Assembly (NCBI GenBank): GCA_036505295.1
Contig: DASXTQ010000102.1
Span: forward strand, 1 to 50,585
Length of the DNA stretch: 50,585 bases
Direction of reading: 5' to 3'
From: WS-7 sp036505295
Lineage (GTDB): Bacteria > Eisenbacteria > RBG-16-71-46 > SZUA-252
The translations under genes were made by a program, and so were the position numbers. A model generated the notes under the pieces. The model had not been told where the DNA came from, searched no databases, and saw nothing but the letters and a program-made list of their open reading frames with translations. This document shows, one piece after another, positions 16,864 through 24,432 of this stretch; the first letter of the stretch is position 1; every line of letters starts with the position of its first letter.

Positions 16864-18003
16864 TTGAAGGCCGCGATCCTGGGCCCGACGTACCCGCACC
16901 GAGGCGGGATCGCGCACTACACCACCCTCCTTGCCCGCGCCCTCGACCGGCGGCACGAACTCGCGATCATTTCCTTCGCGAGGCTCTATCCGCGACTCCT
17001 GTTCCCCGGCACGACCCAGTTCGACACGAGCACGAGCACGATCGAGCCCCCCGTCCGTCCGGAGCCGATCCTGGACAGCCTGAACCCTCTGTCGTGGCTC
17101 CGGGCCGGGGCGAGACTCCGCGCCATCGGGCCGGATTTCATCGTCGTTCCCTGGTGGCATCCCTTTTTCGGTCCGTCGCTCGGGACGGCCGCGCGGCGAG
17201 CCCGGCGTCCGGGGAAGCGCACCGCGCGGATCTTCCTCTGTCATAACGTCTCGCCGCACGAAGCGACGCCGATCGACCGGGCGCTCACCGCGTACGGGCT
17301 CGGCGCCGCCGACGCGTTCCTCGTTCACGCAAGGTCGGAAGAGGAGAAGCTTCGCCGCATCACGCGCGGCAAACCGATTCGGGTGCACCCGCACCCTTCC
17401 TACGAAATCTTCAGCGAGCGGGCACCGAGCCGGGAAGAGGCTCGTTCGGCGCTCGATCTCCAAGGGCGCGTTCTCCTTTTCTTCGGCTACGTGCGCCCGT
17501 ACAAAGGTCTCGCCGACCTGCTCTCCGCTCTGAAGCTCGCGCGCCGTGACGCGTGGGATCGCGCGTTGATCGTGGGGGAATTCTACGAGCCGCTCGAACG
17601 CTACCGCGCGCTCCTCGAGGATCCTTTGATCCAGGAGCGCGTTCGCGTCGTGAACCGCTACGTGGCGAACGAGGAGGTGGCCCGCTATTTCGCAGCCGCC
17701 GACGTGGTCGCGTTGCCTTATCGCGAGGCGACCGGCTCCGGCATCGCTCAGATCGCGTTCGGCGCGGGGGTACCGGTGATCGCGACCCGCACCGGCGGAT
17801 TGGAGGATGTCGTCGAGGAGGGTGTCTCCGGGCTCCTGGTTCCGCCGGGCGATCCCCCATCGCTCGCCCGCGCGATCGAGCGTTTCTTCGACGATGCCAT
17901 GTCGGAACGGCTCCGCGAGGGCGTGGCGCGGAATCGGGGCCGCTTCGGATGGGACGCGCTCGTGGGCGCACTCGAATCGCTCGCGGCGGAATGCGCACCG
18001 TGA
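16864..18003 (+). CDS. Glycosyltransferase family 4
   Basis: The TTG at 16864 follows a good ribosome site (GAGGGGAGC) and gives 379 residues. The N-terminus ILGPTYPHRGGIAHYT fits the GT4 nucleotide-sugar fold with a glycine-rich acceptor loop. The donor half shows LLFFGYVRPYKGLADLL and the region YREATGSGIAQIAFGAG, in which the second Glu of E-x7-E is replaced by Gln; this is known in a GT4 subgroup and does not imply inactivity. Acceptor and donor are unknown. The gap of 27 bases before it is the longest inside this operon. Confidence 0.88.
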   Translation: MKAAILGPTYPHRGGIAHYTTLLARALDRRHELAIISFARLYPRLLFPGTTQFDTSTSTIEPPVRPEPILDSLNPLSWLRAGARLRAIGPDFIVVPWWHPFFGPSLGTAARRARRPGKRTARIFLCHNVSPHEATPIDRALTAYGLGAADAFLVHARSEEEKLRRITRGKPIRVHPHPSYEIFSERAPSREEARSALDLQGRVLLFFGYVRPYKGLADLLSALKLARRDAWDRALIVGEFYEPLERYRALLEDPLIQERVRVVNRYVANEEVARYFAAADVVALPYREATGSGIAQIAFGAGVPVIATRTGGLEDVVEEGVSGLLVPPGDPPSLARAIERFFDDAMSERLREGVARNRGRFGWDALVGALESLAAECAP

Positions 18004-18947
18004 CCGCACATCCAACCTGGGCGGTCATCCTGGCCATGAACCAGCTCCGGATGACGCGCGAATGCCTCACCTCGGTCTCGGCGCTCGATCCGGGGGCCGG
18101 ACGCGTGGTCCTGGTGGACAACGGATCCACGGACGGGACGGCGCAAGCGGTGCGGGCGGAGTTCCCTCACGTCGAGGTTCTCCGCCTCGAGAAGAATCTT
18201 TATTTCGCGGGGGGCGTGAACGAAGGGATCCGGTCGGCGCTCTCGCGCGGCGCGGGCTCGATCCTCCTCCTCAACAACGACGTCGTGCTGGAGCGCTCCG
18301 CGCTCGGGAAATTGCGTGCCGCGCTCGAGGCGGATCCGGCGCGGGCCGCCGTGTCGCCGAAGATCTACTATTACGATCCTCCCGACGTAATCTGGTTTGC
18401 CGGGGGCGTCATCGGCCGCGGCCTCGGGCTGATCCGTCACCGCGGCGCGAACGTGAAGGACGAGAAGCTTCGCGACGGACCCCGTGCGGTCGACTACGTG
18501 TCGGGGGCGGCCGCGCTCCTGTCCAGGGACGCGCTCGAAAAGGTCGGGCTGCTGGATCCGAGCTACGTCATGTACGTGGAGGACGTGGATTGGTGCGCCC
18601 GTGCCCGGGAGCAGGGCCGGGTTCTCTGGTACGAGGCATCGGCCAAGGTGTGGCACCACGTCTCCGCCACGAGCGGGGGAGGCCTGACGCCGCTCAAGGC
18701 CTATTACCGGCTTCGGAGCGGCGCCCTTTTCCTCGTGCGCCACGCCACGCCTTGGCAGCGGGCTCTCTCGTGGGGTTCGTACCTCGCATGGACGGGGTGG
18801 CTGCTTTTCCGCTCGATCGCGCGACGTGATTTCGGGTCCGCGGGAGCGCTCGCGCTCGGGTTCGCCGATTTCACCCGGATCCTTCTCGGCGCGCCGCCGC
18901 CGCTTCGTACACCCGAGTCATTCGCTCCGCCAGCAGGTCGACGCTGA
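18000..18947 (+). CDS. Glycosyltransferase family 2, rhamnosyltransferase-like
   Basis: The product of 315 residues is a GT-A enzyme: VVLVDNGSTDGT, NLYFAGGVNEGI, LLLNNDVVLE (metal-binding region) and DYVSGAAALLSRDALE with VGLLDPSYVMYVEDVDWC match the GT2 group of rhamnosyl- and galactofuranosyl-type transferases. Two starts are possible: GTG 18000, which makes a GTGA overlap with the previous stop and has GGCGGA 9 bases upstream, or ATG 17991. The last 77 bases overlap the 3' end of the opposite-strand glycosyltransferase gene. Confidence 0.87.
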   Translation: MTAHPTWAVILAMNQLRMTRECLTSVSALDPGAGRVVLVDNGSTDGTAQAVRAEFPHVEVLRLEKNLYFAGGVNEGIRSALSRGAGSILLLNNDVVLERSALGKLRAALEADPARAAVSPKIYYYDPPDVIWFAGGVIGRGLGLIRHRGANVKDEKLRDGPRAVDYVSGAAALLSRDALEKVGLLDPSYVMYVEDVDWCARAREQGRVLWYEASAKVWHHVSATSGGGLTPLKAYYRLRSGALFLVRHATPWQRALSWGSYLAWTGWLLFRSIARRDFGSAGALALGFADFTRILLGAPPPLRTPESFAPPAGRR

Positions 18948-20019
18948 ATCGGGCCGCCCTCTCCTTCCCGAGCCGGGAGCGGGCGGCGAGGGGACCTGGA
19001 TCGCGGGCAACCGTTTCCAGCCGCTCCGCGAGCGCCCCTGCGTCGCCCGAGGGAAAAGACACCGCGGCGTCCCCCACGACCTCGGGCAGCGCGCCGGCGT
19101 CGCTTACCACGCACGGCGTCCCCAGCGCCATCGCGAGGAGCGGGGGGATCCCGAAGCCCTCGTAGCGGGATGGGTAGATGAAAAGCTCCGCACCCCCCAG
19201 GAGCGCGGCCAGCTCGGAGTCGGGAACGTATCCGGGCCAATACGCGCGCAATCCCTTCGTATCCGCCAATCCCGCCAGCCCATCGGCGAGCGGGTGCCGC
19301 GCGCCGGCCAGGACAAGCGCAGGGGCGCCTGCCCGCTCGGGAAAGGCTCGTGCCACCGCCTCGATGAGGAGCTCGACGCCCTTCCTGGGGTCGAAGCCTC
19401 CGAAGTAGAGCCAGTACGGCGCGCCGCCGTACTTGGACCTCGACGCCGCGATCCGGTCCGGGGGAGCAGGCTTGAGCCACCGGGGTACCGCGCAGGGGAC
19501 GACCTCGATCCGCGCGCCGGCCTCGGGGATTCGGGAAGCAATGTCGCGGCGGCTCGCTTCGCTCAGCGTGACGATCGCGGAGGCGTGCCGCGCCGAGGCG
19601 CGCACGGCGCGGCGGTAGAGCCACCGGTGGAGGAGCGCAGGCCTCGGCCAGGGGACAAGTCGCGGCATCATCCACGGAATCACATCATGGAGGGAGAGAA
19701 TGGACGGGAAGGGGAGCTTCGCCGGAATGCCGTGGTTCCAGGTCGCGTGAAAGAGGTCGGGAGGCGGCTTGATCTCGCGGAGAATCCTCGGAAGCTCGCC
19801 CGCCTCCCAGCGGATTCTGCCGCCCGCGGGCCCGGAGACCCTGACCTCAACCGATTCGGGAAGGGCGCCCGGCTCGACCGGCCGGTCGCTCACGCCGATA
19901 AACCTGAAACCGCGCGGGGAGAGCTCTTCCAAGATCTGGGTCAGGATGAGGCCGATGCCGGTGGCCGGCCCCCGCGCGAGGGGCCTCAGGTCGATCGCGA
20001 CTCGGATCGGACGTGGCAC
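18871..20019 (-). CDS. Glycosyltransferase family 4 with altered E-x7-E motif
   Basis: The only minus-strand gene of the glycan region encodes a 382-residue GT-B enzyme. It begins IRVAIDLRPLARGPATGIG and contains FHATWNHGIP, LHDVIPW, IVTLSEASRRDI, YFGGFDPRKGVELLIEA and YWPGYVPDSELAALL, close to the mannosyltransferase-type GT4 group. The motif that is normally EGFGxPPLEAM reads EGFGIPPLLAM here, so the second Glu is Leu. The start is GTG at 20019, almost at the predicted transcription start. Its 3' end overlaps the convergent GT2 gene by 77 bases, and its promoter region is shared with the divergent operon at 20136. Confidence 0.9.
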   Translation of the reverse strand: MPRPIRVAIDLRPLARGPATGIGLILTQILEELSPRGFRFIGVSDRPVEPGALPESVEVRVSGPAGGRIRWEAGELPRILREIKPPPDLFHATWNHGIPAKLPFPSILSLHDVIPWMMPRLVPWPRPALLHRWLYRRAVRASARHASAIVTLSEASRRDIASRIPEAGARIEVVPCAVPRWLKPAPPDRIAASRSKYGGAPYWLYFGGFDPRKGVELLIEAVARAFPERAGAPALVLAGARHPLADGLAGLADTKGLRAYWPGYVPDSELAALLGGAELFIYPSRYEGFGIPPLLAMALGTPCVVSDAGALPEVVGDAAVSFPSGDAGALAERLETVARDPGPLAARSRLGKERAARFSVDLLAERMTRVYEAAAARREGSG

Positions 20020-20027
20020 GCATGGGC

Positions 20028-20056
20028 ACGCTACGGGACGTCCGGGGAAAGGTCAA
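20028..20056 (-). promoter_or_regulatory. Possible promoter for the minus-strand glycosyltransferase
   Basis: On the minus strand TTGACC (20056-20051) is followed after 17 bases by TAGCGT (20033-20028). Transcription would begin about 20021, only a few bases before the GTG at 20019, so the message would be leaderless or nearly so. Confidence 0.38.
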
Positions 20057-20077
20057 CGAGTCCGCGCATCTCACGTC

Positions 20078-20107
20078 TTGACGCTCGATTGCGGCCCCCC
20101 GTACTCT
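20078..20107 (+). promoter_or_regulatory. Possible promoter for the eight-gene glycan operon
   Basis: TTGACG (20078-20083), an 18-base spacer and TACTCT (20102-20107) lie upstream of the operon starting at 20136. A strong ribosome site GGAGG (20126-20130) stands 5 bases before the GTG. The -35 lies 21 bases from that of the divergent minus-strand gene. Confidence 0.42.
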
Positions 20108-20135
20108 GAGACCATGCACGACCTCGGAGGCTCAC

Positions 20136-21284
20136 GTGCGTCCCGGCTGGGACGTCGTCTGGCTCAGTGATATTCCATGGGGGAGTCTCTGGCAAAGGCC
20201 GCAGCAGCTCGCCACGAGGTTCCCGCCTGACTCGCGGATTCTTTTCGTGGAGCCCTGGACCATTGGCCACGCGCCTGCCCTCCGGCCGACTCAGGTCACC
20301 GAGCGAATCTCCCGCGTTTCATTTCCTTTTCTCCCGCTCCACGCGCGCTCGATTCGCTTGAGACGCCTCGCGTACCGGCTCGGGGACTCGGCGCTCGCGG
20401 TTCATGGCCTATTCGCGGCCCAGCGCGCGTGGGCAGCGACCCTCCGCGGATTCGGCCGACCCGGGGCGCGGCGCCTGGCGCTCGTGCAGAATTTTCTGGC
20501 CCGTCCCTCGCTCCGAACGTTTCGCCCCGAACGGGTCGTGTACGACATGATCGACGCTCCGCTCCACTTCGCCCCGGTGCCGCCGCGGCTTGTGCCGCAG
20601 TGGGAGCGGCTCCTCCGCGAGGCCGACCGCGTTTCCGTCACCTCGCAGCCGCTCGCCCAGCTCGCGCGCTCGGGCGGCGCCCCGAATCCGCGCTCGATCG
20701 GGAACGGGGTCGACGTCGTGCGATTCCAGGCGGCCGCGCCGGCCCAGTCCCTTCCGGGAGACGCGGGCGCGCCGATCCTTGGCTACGTCGGATCGCTCCA
20801 TTCCTGGTTCGATGTGTCTCTCATCGCCACGCTCGCCCGGTCGCTCCCGGACGCGCGGGTCGTTCTGGTAGGTCCCGCGCACCCCTCGACCCGCGCGGAG
20901 CTCGAACGCGTTTCCTCATCGACGCCGAATCTCTTCTGGCTCGGCCTCAAGCCCTACTCCGAGATCCCGTCGATCGTGCGTGCGTTCCGGGTAGGATTGA
21001 TCCCGTTCCGCCGCACGCCTCTCACGGAAGCGGTGAATCCGGTCAAGCTCTACGAGTACGCTGCAGCCGGCGTTCCGTGCGTCACGACGAGGTTCACCGA
21101 TGACGTCGGGACGTGGGGGGGCGCGGCACGCGTCGCGGATTCGGAGGAGGCGTTCGTCGCCTCGGTGAGATCATTCCTGGAATCGCCCCCGGACCCGACG
21201 CCTCTGGTCGCGTTCGCGCGCCTTCACGATTGGGACGAGATCGCGCGGGAGTTCGTCGCCTTTTGCCTGGAGGACGCCGCGTGA
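20136..21284 (+). CDS. Glycosyltransferase, GT4 type, TuaH-like
   Basis: The 382-residue protein opens DVVWLSDIPWGSLWQRPQQLATRF, and the segment up to WQRPQQLA followed by LFVEPW is characteristic of TuaH-like GT4 enzymes. Further family features are YDMIDAPLHF, ADRVSVTSQPLAQLA, GNGVDVVRF, ILGYVGSLHSWFDVSLI and NPVKLYEYAAAGVPCVTT, where Glu of KLYEY is the usual catalytic-site acid. It opens an operon of eight overlapping genes for surface glycan assembly. The GTG start has a close GGAGG site. Confidence 0.87.
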   Translation: MRPGWDVVWLSDIPWGSLWQRPQQLATRFPPDSRILFVEPWTIGHAPALRPTQVTERISRVSFPFLPLHARSIRLRRLAYRLGDSALAVHGLFAAQRAWAATLRGFGRPGARRLALVQNFLARPSLRTFRPERVVYDMIDAPLHFAPVPPRLVPQWERLLREADRVSVTSQPLAQLARSGGAPNPRSIGNGVDVVRFQAAAPAQSLPGDAGAPILGYVGSLHSWFDVSLIATLARSLPDARVVLVGPAHPSTRAELERVSSSTPNLFWLGLKPYSEIPSIVRAFRVGLIPFRRTPLTEAVNPVKLYEYAAAGVPCVTTRFTDDVGTWGGAARVADSEEAFVASVRSFLESPPDPTPLVAFARLHDWDEIAREFVAFCLEDAA

Positions 21285-23710
21285 GGCGCCCCTCCCGAGG
21301 AGGGCCTGGTGCCGCACGACAGGCGGGATCCCGCGAAGCCAAGGACTCCGACCTCTCGCGGTGGGCTTGGGCGGTCGTCGCGCTCCTCGTCCTCGTCTTC
21401 TTCTATCCGATTACGTTCGGGAAGGTCTTCCTCAGTCCCGATTCGGTCGCTCCGGCCGGATTCGCGCGGATCGCGCTCGACGCGCTCCGGAACCGGCACG
21501 TCTACGCGCTCTGGAATCCGTATCACTTCCTGGGAATGCCTTCGTTCGGGAGCCTCGCGTTCGTCCCCTACGTCTACCCCTTGGATCCCGTTTTCGGATT
21601 CCTGAACAAGACGCTCCACTTTCCTGATCTGACCTGGCTTCTCACGCACTACCTGCTGCTTGCGATCTCCATGCTGGCCCTTCTGAGGGCGCTCGGCGCC
21701 TCGGCGGAAGGAGCGACCCTCGGCGCGATCACGTTCGCGCTCACCCCGAATCTGGTGGCGGTGGGCGTGTTCGGACACGGAAGCCAGATCATGACCGCGG
21801 CCTATCTGCCGCTCCTGGTCTTCCTGCTCGATCGGTTCGTGCGTCGCGGTTCGCCGCTTGCCCTCGCCGGGTTCGCCCTGGCCGCGGCGCTTCAACTCCT
21901 CCGGGGGCACGTGCAGATCGTCTTCTACACATGGCTCGCCCTCGGCGGCTACGCGCTCTTTCAAGTGATCCAAGGACTGAGGGAGGGGCAAAGGGGTGCG
22001 GTGGTGCGCGCGCCCCTCGGGCTTCTCGTCGGGCTCCTGCTCGGGTTTGGGATGAGCGCCTTCCTCTACCTCCCAACCCACGAGTACGCGAAGCTCTCGG
22101 TCCGCGGAGGTGGGGAAGGGGGCGGCGCGGGCCTCGACTACGCGACCCAGTGGTCCTTCCATCCCCGCGAGATCCTCACGTTCGCCATCCCCAGCATGTT
22201 CGGCTTCGGCGGCCGGACCTACTGGGGAAGCATGCCCTTCACCGATTACCCCAACTACATGGGTATCGTGCCGCTCGCGCTCGCCATCTACGGTGCGATG
22301 CGCTGGCGCGGGAGGGTGCGCTGGTATCTCCTCACGATGGCGGTGGTGGCGCTCCTCATGTCGTTTGGAAAACACTTCCAGCCCCTCTATGCGCTCCTTT
22401 ACTTCCATCTGCCGTTCTTCAACAAGTTCCGGGTCCCGGTCATGATCCTGGTCCTGGTCCAGTTTGCGACCGCCGCCCTCGCTGCGTTCGGGCTCACGAG
22501 GGCGCTCGAGCGTGGAGCGACCACCAAGGGCAAGGACGCGGACCCCGGCGCTTCGTGGATGCGGGCGGGGGTGTTGTCGGGGGTGGGCGGGGTCGCCGTC
22601 GTCGCGCTCCTGCATGCCCTCTCGGGAGCGATCGAAACCGCCGCGATCCGCACCCGTCCCTCCTTCAACGCCGACCTGGCCCGGCAGGCGCTCGACATGG
22701 CCTCGCTCGATGCGATCAAGTCGGGGATCCTGCTCGGGATTGCGTGTCTCGCCATCGCGTTCGCGCGGCGGGGCCGGATGCGCCGGCTCACGGCGGCGGC
22801 GCTGGTTCTTGCGGTCACGGTGGTCGATCTCTGGGTGATCGATCGCAAGATCATCGACGCGCAAGTCGGATCCCCGCAGGAGTACGCGGAGTACTTCAAG
22901 GAAACACCCGAGGTGACTTTTCTCAAGTCCGACTCGACTCTTTTCCGGGTGCTCCCGATGGATCCGCACGACAGCCGGCTGGCCGCCTACGGCATCGCGT
23001 CGGTACTGGGCTATCACCCGGCAAAGCCCAAGCTGTACCAAGCTTTCGCCGACACCGCGCAGATCATGAGCAGCCTCGACATCCTCCGTTTCCTGAACGT
23101 GAAGTACGTGCTCACCGACGGCTACATCCCGAAGGACACACCGGGATTCACGCTGCGACACGACGGCGATGTGAAGGTATACGAGCTGGAAGGCGCATTG
23201 CCGCGAGCCTACGCGGTGCATCGACTCATCCCGGTGCGGAACGAATCCGTCGCTCTCGCGATGATCCGGACCGGCAATTTTCATCCGACCCGGGAAGCGC
23301 TCTGGACCGGTCCCGATCCATTGCCCCCGATGGCCGAGCCGAGCCTGCCGGACTCGGTCCGGGTGATCCGGTACGATTTCAACGACGCCGAGTTTCTTGT
23401 TTCAACCGCGGCGCCCGGCCTGTTTGTCCTGGCCGATCAGTACGACCCGGATTGGAGGGCGACCGTGGACGGAGCGCCCGCGACGATCCATCAGGTGGAC
23501 TACCTGATTCGCGGCGTCCTGATCGGCCCCGGGGTACACAGGATCCGCTTCCGCTACGAGCCGCGCGCGCTCCAGGCGGGGATCCGGATTTCCATCGTGT
23601 CGCTGGCGCTCACGCTCCTGCTATCGGGCGCCGGTCTGATCCGCCGGCGCCGGCCCGCGGCCGCGCCGGGCCCCGTGGCGGGCGAGCCTGCCGGGGGATC
23701 GCCCGCGTGA
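21281..23710 (+). CDS. YfhO family membrane protein (putative GT-C glycosyltransferase)
   Basis: The GTG at 21281 overlaps the previous stop and yields 809 residues. Membrane helices fill about residues 28-560. The N-terminal loop has FLSPDSVAPAG, an acidic loop where GT-C enzymes bind a lipid-phosphate sugar, then LWNPYHFLGMPSFG, both typical of YfhO-like proteins. The extracytoplasmic C-terminal part (about 590-780) is beta-rich, with LFVLADQYDPDWRATVDG, and a last helix precedes the Pro/Ala-rich tail. Bacillus YfhO works with a GT2 (CsbB) to glycosylate a wall polymer. The next gene is a polyprenol-phosphate GT2, so the same partnership is inferred here. Confidence 0.88.
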   Translation: MRRPSRGGPGAARQAGSREAKDSDLSRWAWAVVALLVLVFFYPITFGKVFLSPDSVAPAGFARIALDALRNRHVYALWNPYHFLGMPSFGSLAFVPYVYPLDPVFGFLNKTLHFPDLTWLLTHYLLLAISMLALLRALGASAEGATLGAITFALTPNLVAVGVFGHGSQIMTAAYLPLLVFLLDRFVRRGSPLALAGFALAAALQLLRGHVQIVFYTWLALGGYALFQVIQGLREGQRGAVVRAPLGLLVGLLLGFGMSAFLYLPTHEYAKLSVRGGGEGGGAGLDYATQWSFHPREILTFAIPSMFGFGGRTYWGSMPFTDYPNYMGIVPLALAIYGAMRWRGRVRWYLLTMAVVALLMSFGKHFQPLYALLYFHLPFFNKFRVPVMILVLVQFATAALAAFGLTRALERGATTKGKDADPGASWMRAGVLSGVGGVAVVALLHALSGAIETAAIRTRPSFNADLARQALDMASLDAIKSGILLGIACLAIAFARRGRMRRLTAAALVLAVTVVDLWVIDRKIIDAQVGSPQEYAEYFKETPEVTFLKSDSTLFRVLPMDPHDSRLAAYGIASVLGYHPAKPKLYQAFADTAQIMSSLDILRFLNVKYVLTDGYIPKDTPGFTLRHDGDVKVYELEGALPRAYAVHRLIPVRNESVALAMIRTGNFHPTREALWTGPDPLPPMAEPSLPDSVRVIRYDFNDAEFLVSTAAPGLFVLADQYDPDWRATVDGAPATIHQVDYLIRGVLIGPGVHRIRFRYEPRALQAGIRISIVSLALTLLLSGAGLIRRRRPAAAPGPVAGEPAGGSPA

Positions 23711-24420
23711 AAGCGCTGGTGATCATCCCGACCTACAACGAGCGGGAGAATCTGCCGGAGCTCTTGAGGCGGATCTTCGCGGAAGGGCTGCCGCTCGAGG
23801 TGCTCATCATCGACGACAATTCGCCCGATGGAACAGGGGCGGCGGCGGACCTCCTGGCGGCGGCGGATCCGCGGGTCCACGTGATGCACCGTCCCGGGAA
23901 GATGGGGCTTGGGTCCGCGTATGTCGCGGGGTTCCGCTACTCGATCGAGCACGACTACGACGCCGTGTTCGAGATGGACGCCGATTTCTCACACAATCCG
24001 GATTCGCTTCCGGAGTTTCTGAGGGAGCTCGAGAACGCGGACCTCGTGGTCGGATCTCGCTACCTGCACGGCGTCACGGTCGTGAACTGGCCGCTGAAGC
24101 GGCTGATCCTTTCCTACCTCGCGAACGTGTACAGCCGCGTCATCACGGGCATGCCCATCAAGGACGCGACCGGCGGATTCAAGTGCTTCCGCCGGCAGGT
24201 GCTCGAATCGCTCGACTTGACCCGCGTCAAATCGGACGGCTACGGCTTTCAGATCGAGATCAATTTCAAGGCGTGGCGAAAGGGATTCCGTATCCGCGAG
24301 ATTCCGATTCTCTTCGTCGACCGTCGCGCGGGGGAATCCAAGATGTCACGGCGGATCGTTTGGGAAGCCGCGTGGATGGTCTGGAGGCTCCGCGTCCTCG
24401 ACCTGCTCGGCGCCCTCTAG
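23707..24420 (+). CDS. Polyprenol-phosphate mannosyltransferase (DPM1-like GT2)
   Basis: The 237-residue soluble GT-A enzyme begins VKALVIIPTYNERENLPEL and has the DPM1-family motifs IIDDNSPDGTG (35-44), FEMDADFSHNP (88-98, metal-binding Asp91/Asp93), VVGSRYLHG, ATGGFKCFRR and SDGYGFQIE. It lacks C-terminal membrane helices, so it is the short type. It should transfer a hexose, probably mannose, from a nucleotide sugar to polyprenyl phosphate. It is coupled by GTGA to the YfhO-type gene, which could use the product on the outer side of the membrane. Confidence 0.93.
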   Translation: MKALVIIPTYNERENLPELLRRIFAEGLPLEVLIIDDNSPDGTGAAADLLAAADPRVHVMHRPGKMGLGSAYVAGFRYSIEHDYDAVFEMDADFSHNPDSLPEFLRELENADLVVGSRYLHGVTVVNWPLKRLILSYLANVYSRVITGMPIKDATGGFKCFRRQVLESLDLTRVKSDGYGFQIEINFKAWRKGFRIREIPILFVDRRAGESKMSRRIVWEAAWMVWRLRVLDLLGAL

Positions 24421-24432
24421 CTGGACCACGCC

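Noticed and set aside
17720..17765. Gln in place of the second Glu of the E-x7-E motif in the GT4 at 16864.
   Set aside because: A GT4 subgroup shows the same kind of change with an otherwise normal donor site, so it is not treated as a special finding.
16198..18015. A 605-codon minus-strand frame opposite the GtrB-like and GT4 genes.
   Set aside because: No motif, no ribosome site and complete overlap with two well-supported genes.
20114..20170. A short ATG-started frame just before and across the start of the TuaH-like gene.
   Set aside because: It has 18 codons in a different frame, its ATG lies at the predicted transcription start, and the GGAGG site fits the GTG at 20136 better.
21224..23284. 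A 686-codon minus-strand frame opposite the YfhO-type gene.
   Set aside because: The translation is rich in charged low-complexity runs and has no recognisable domain; the plus-strand membrane protein explains the sequence.
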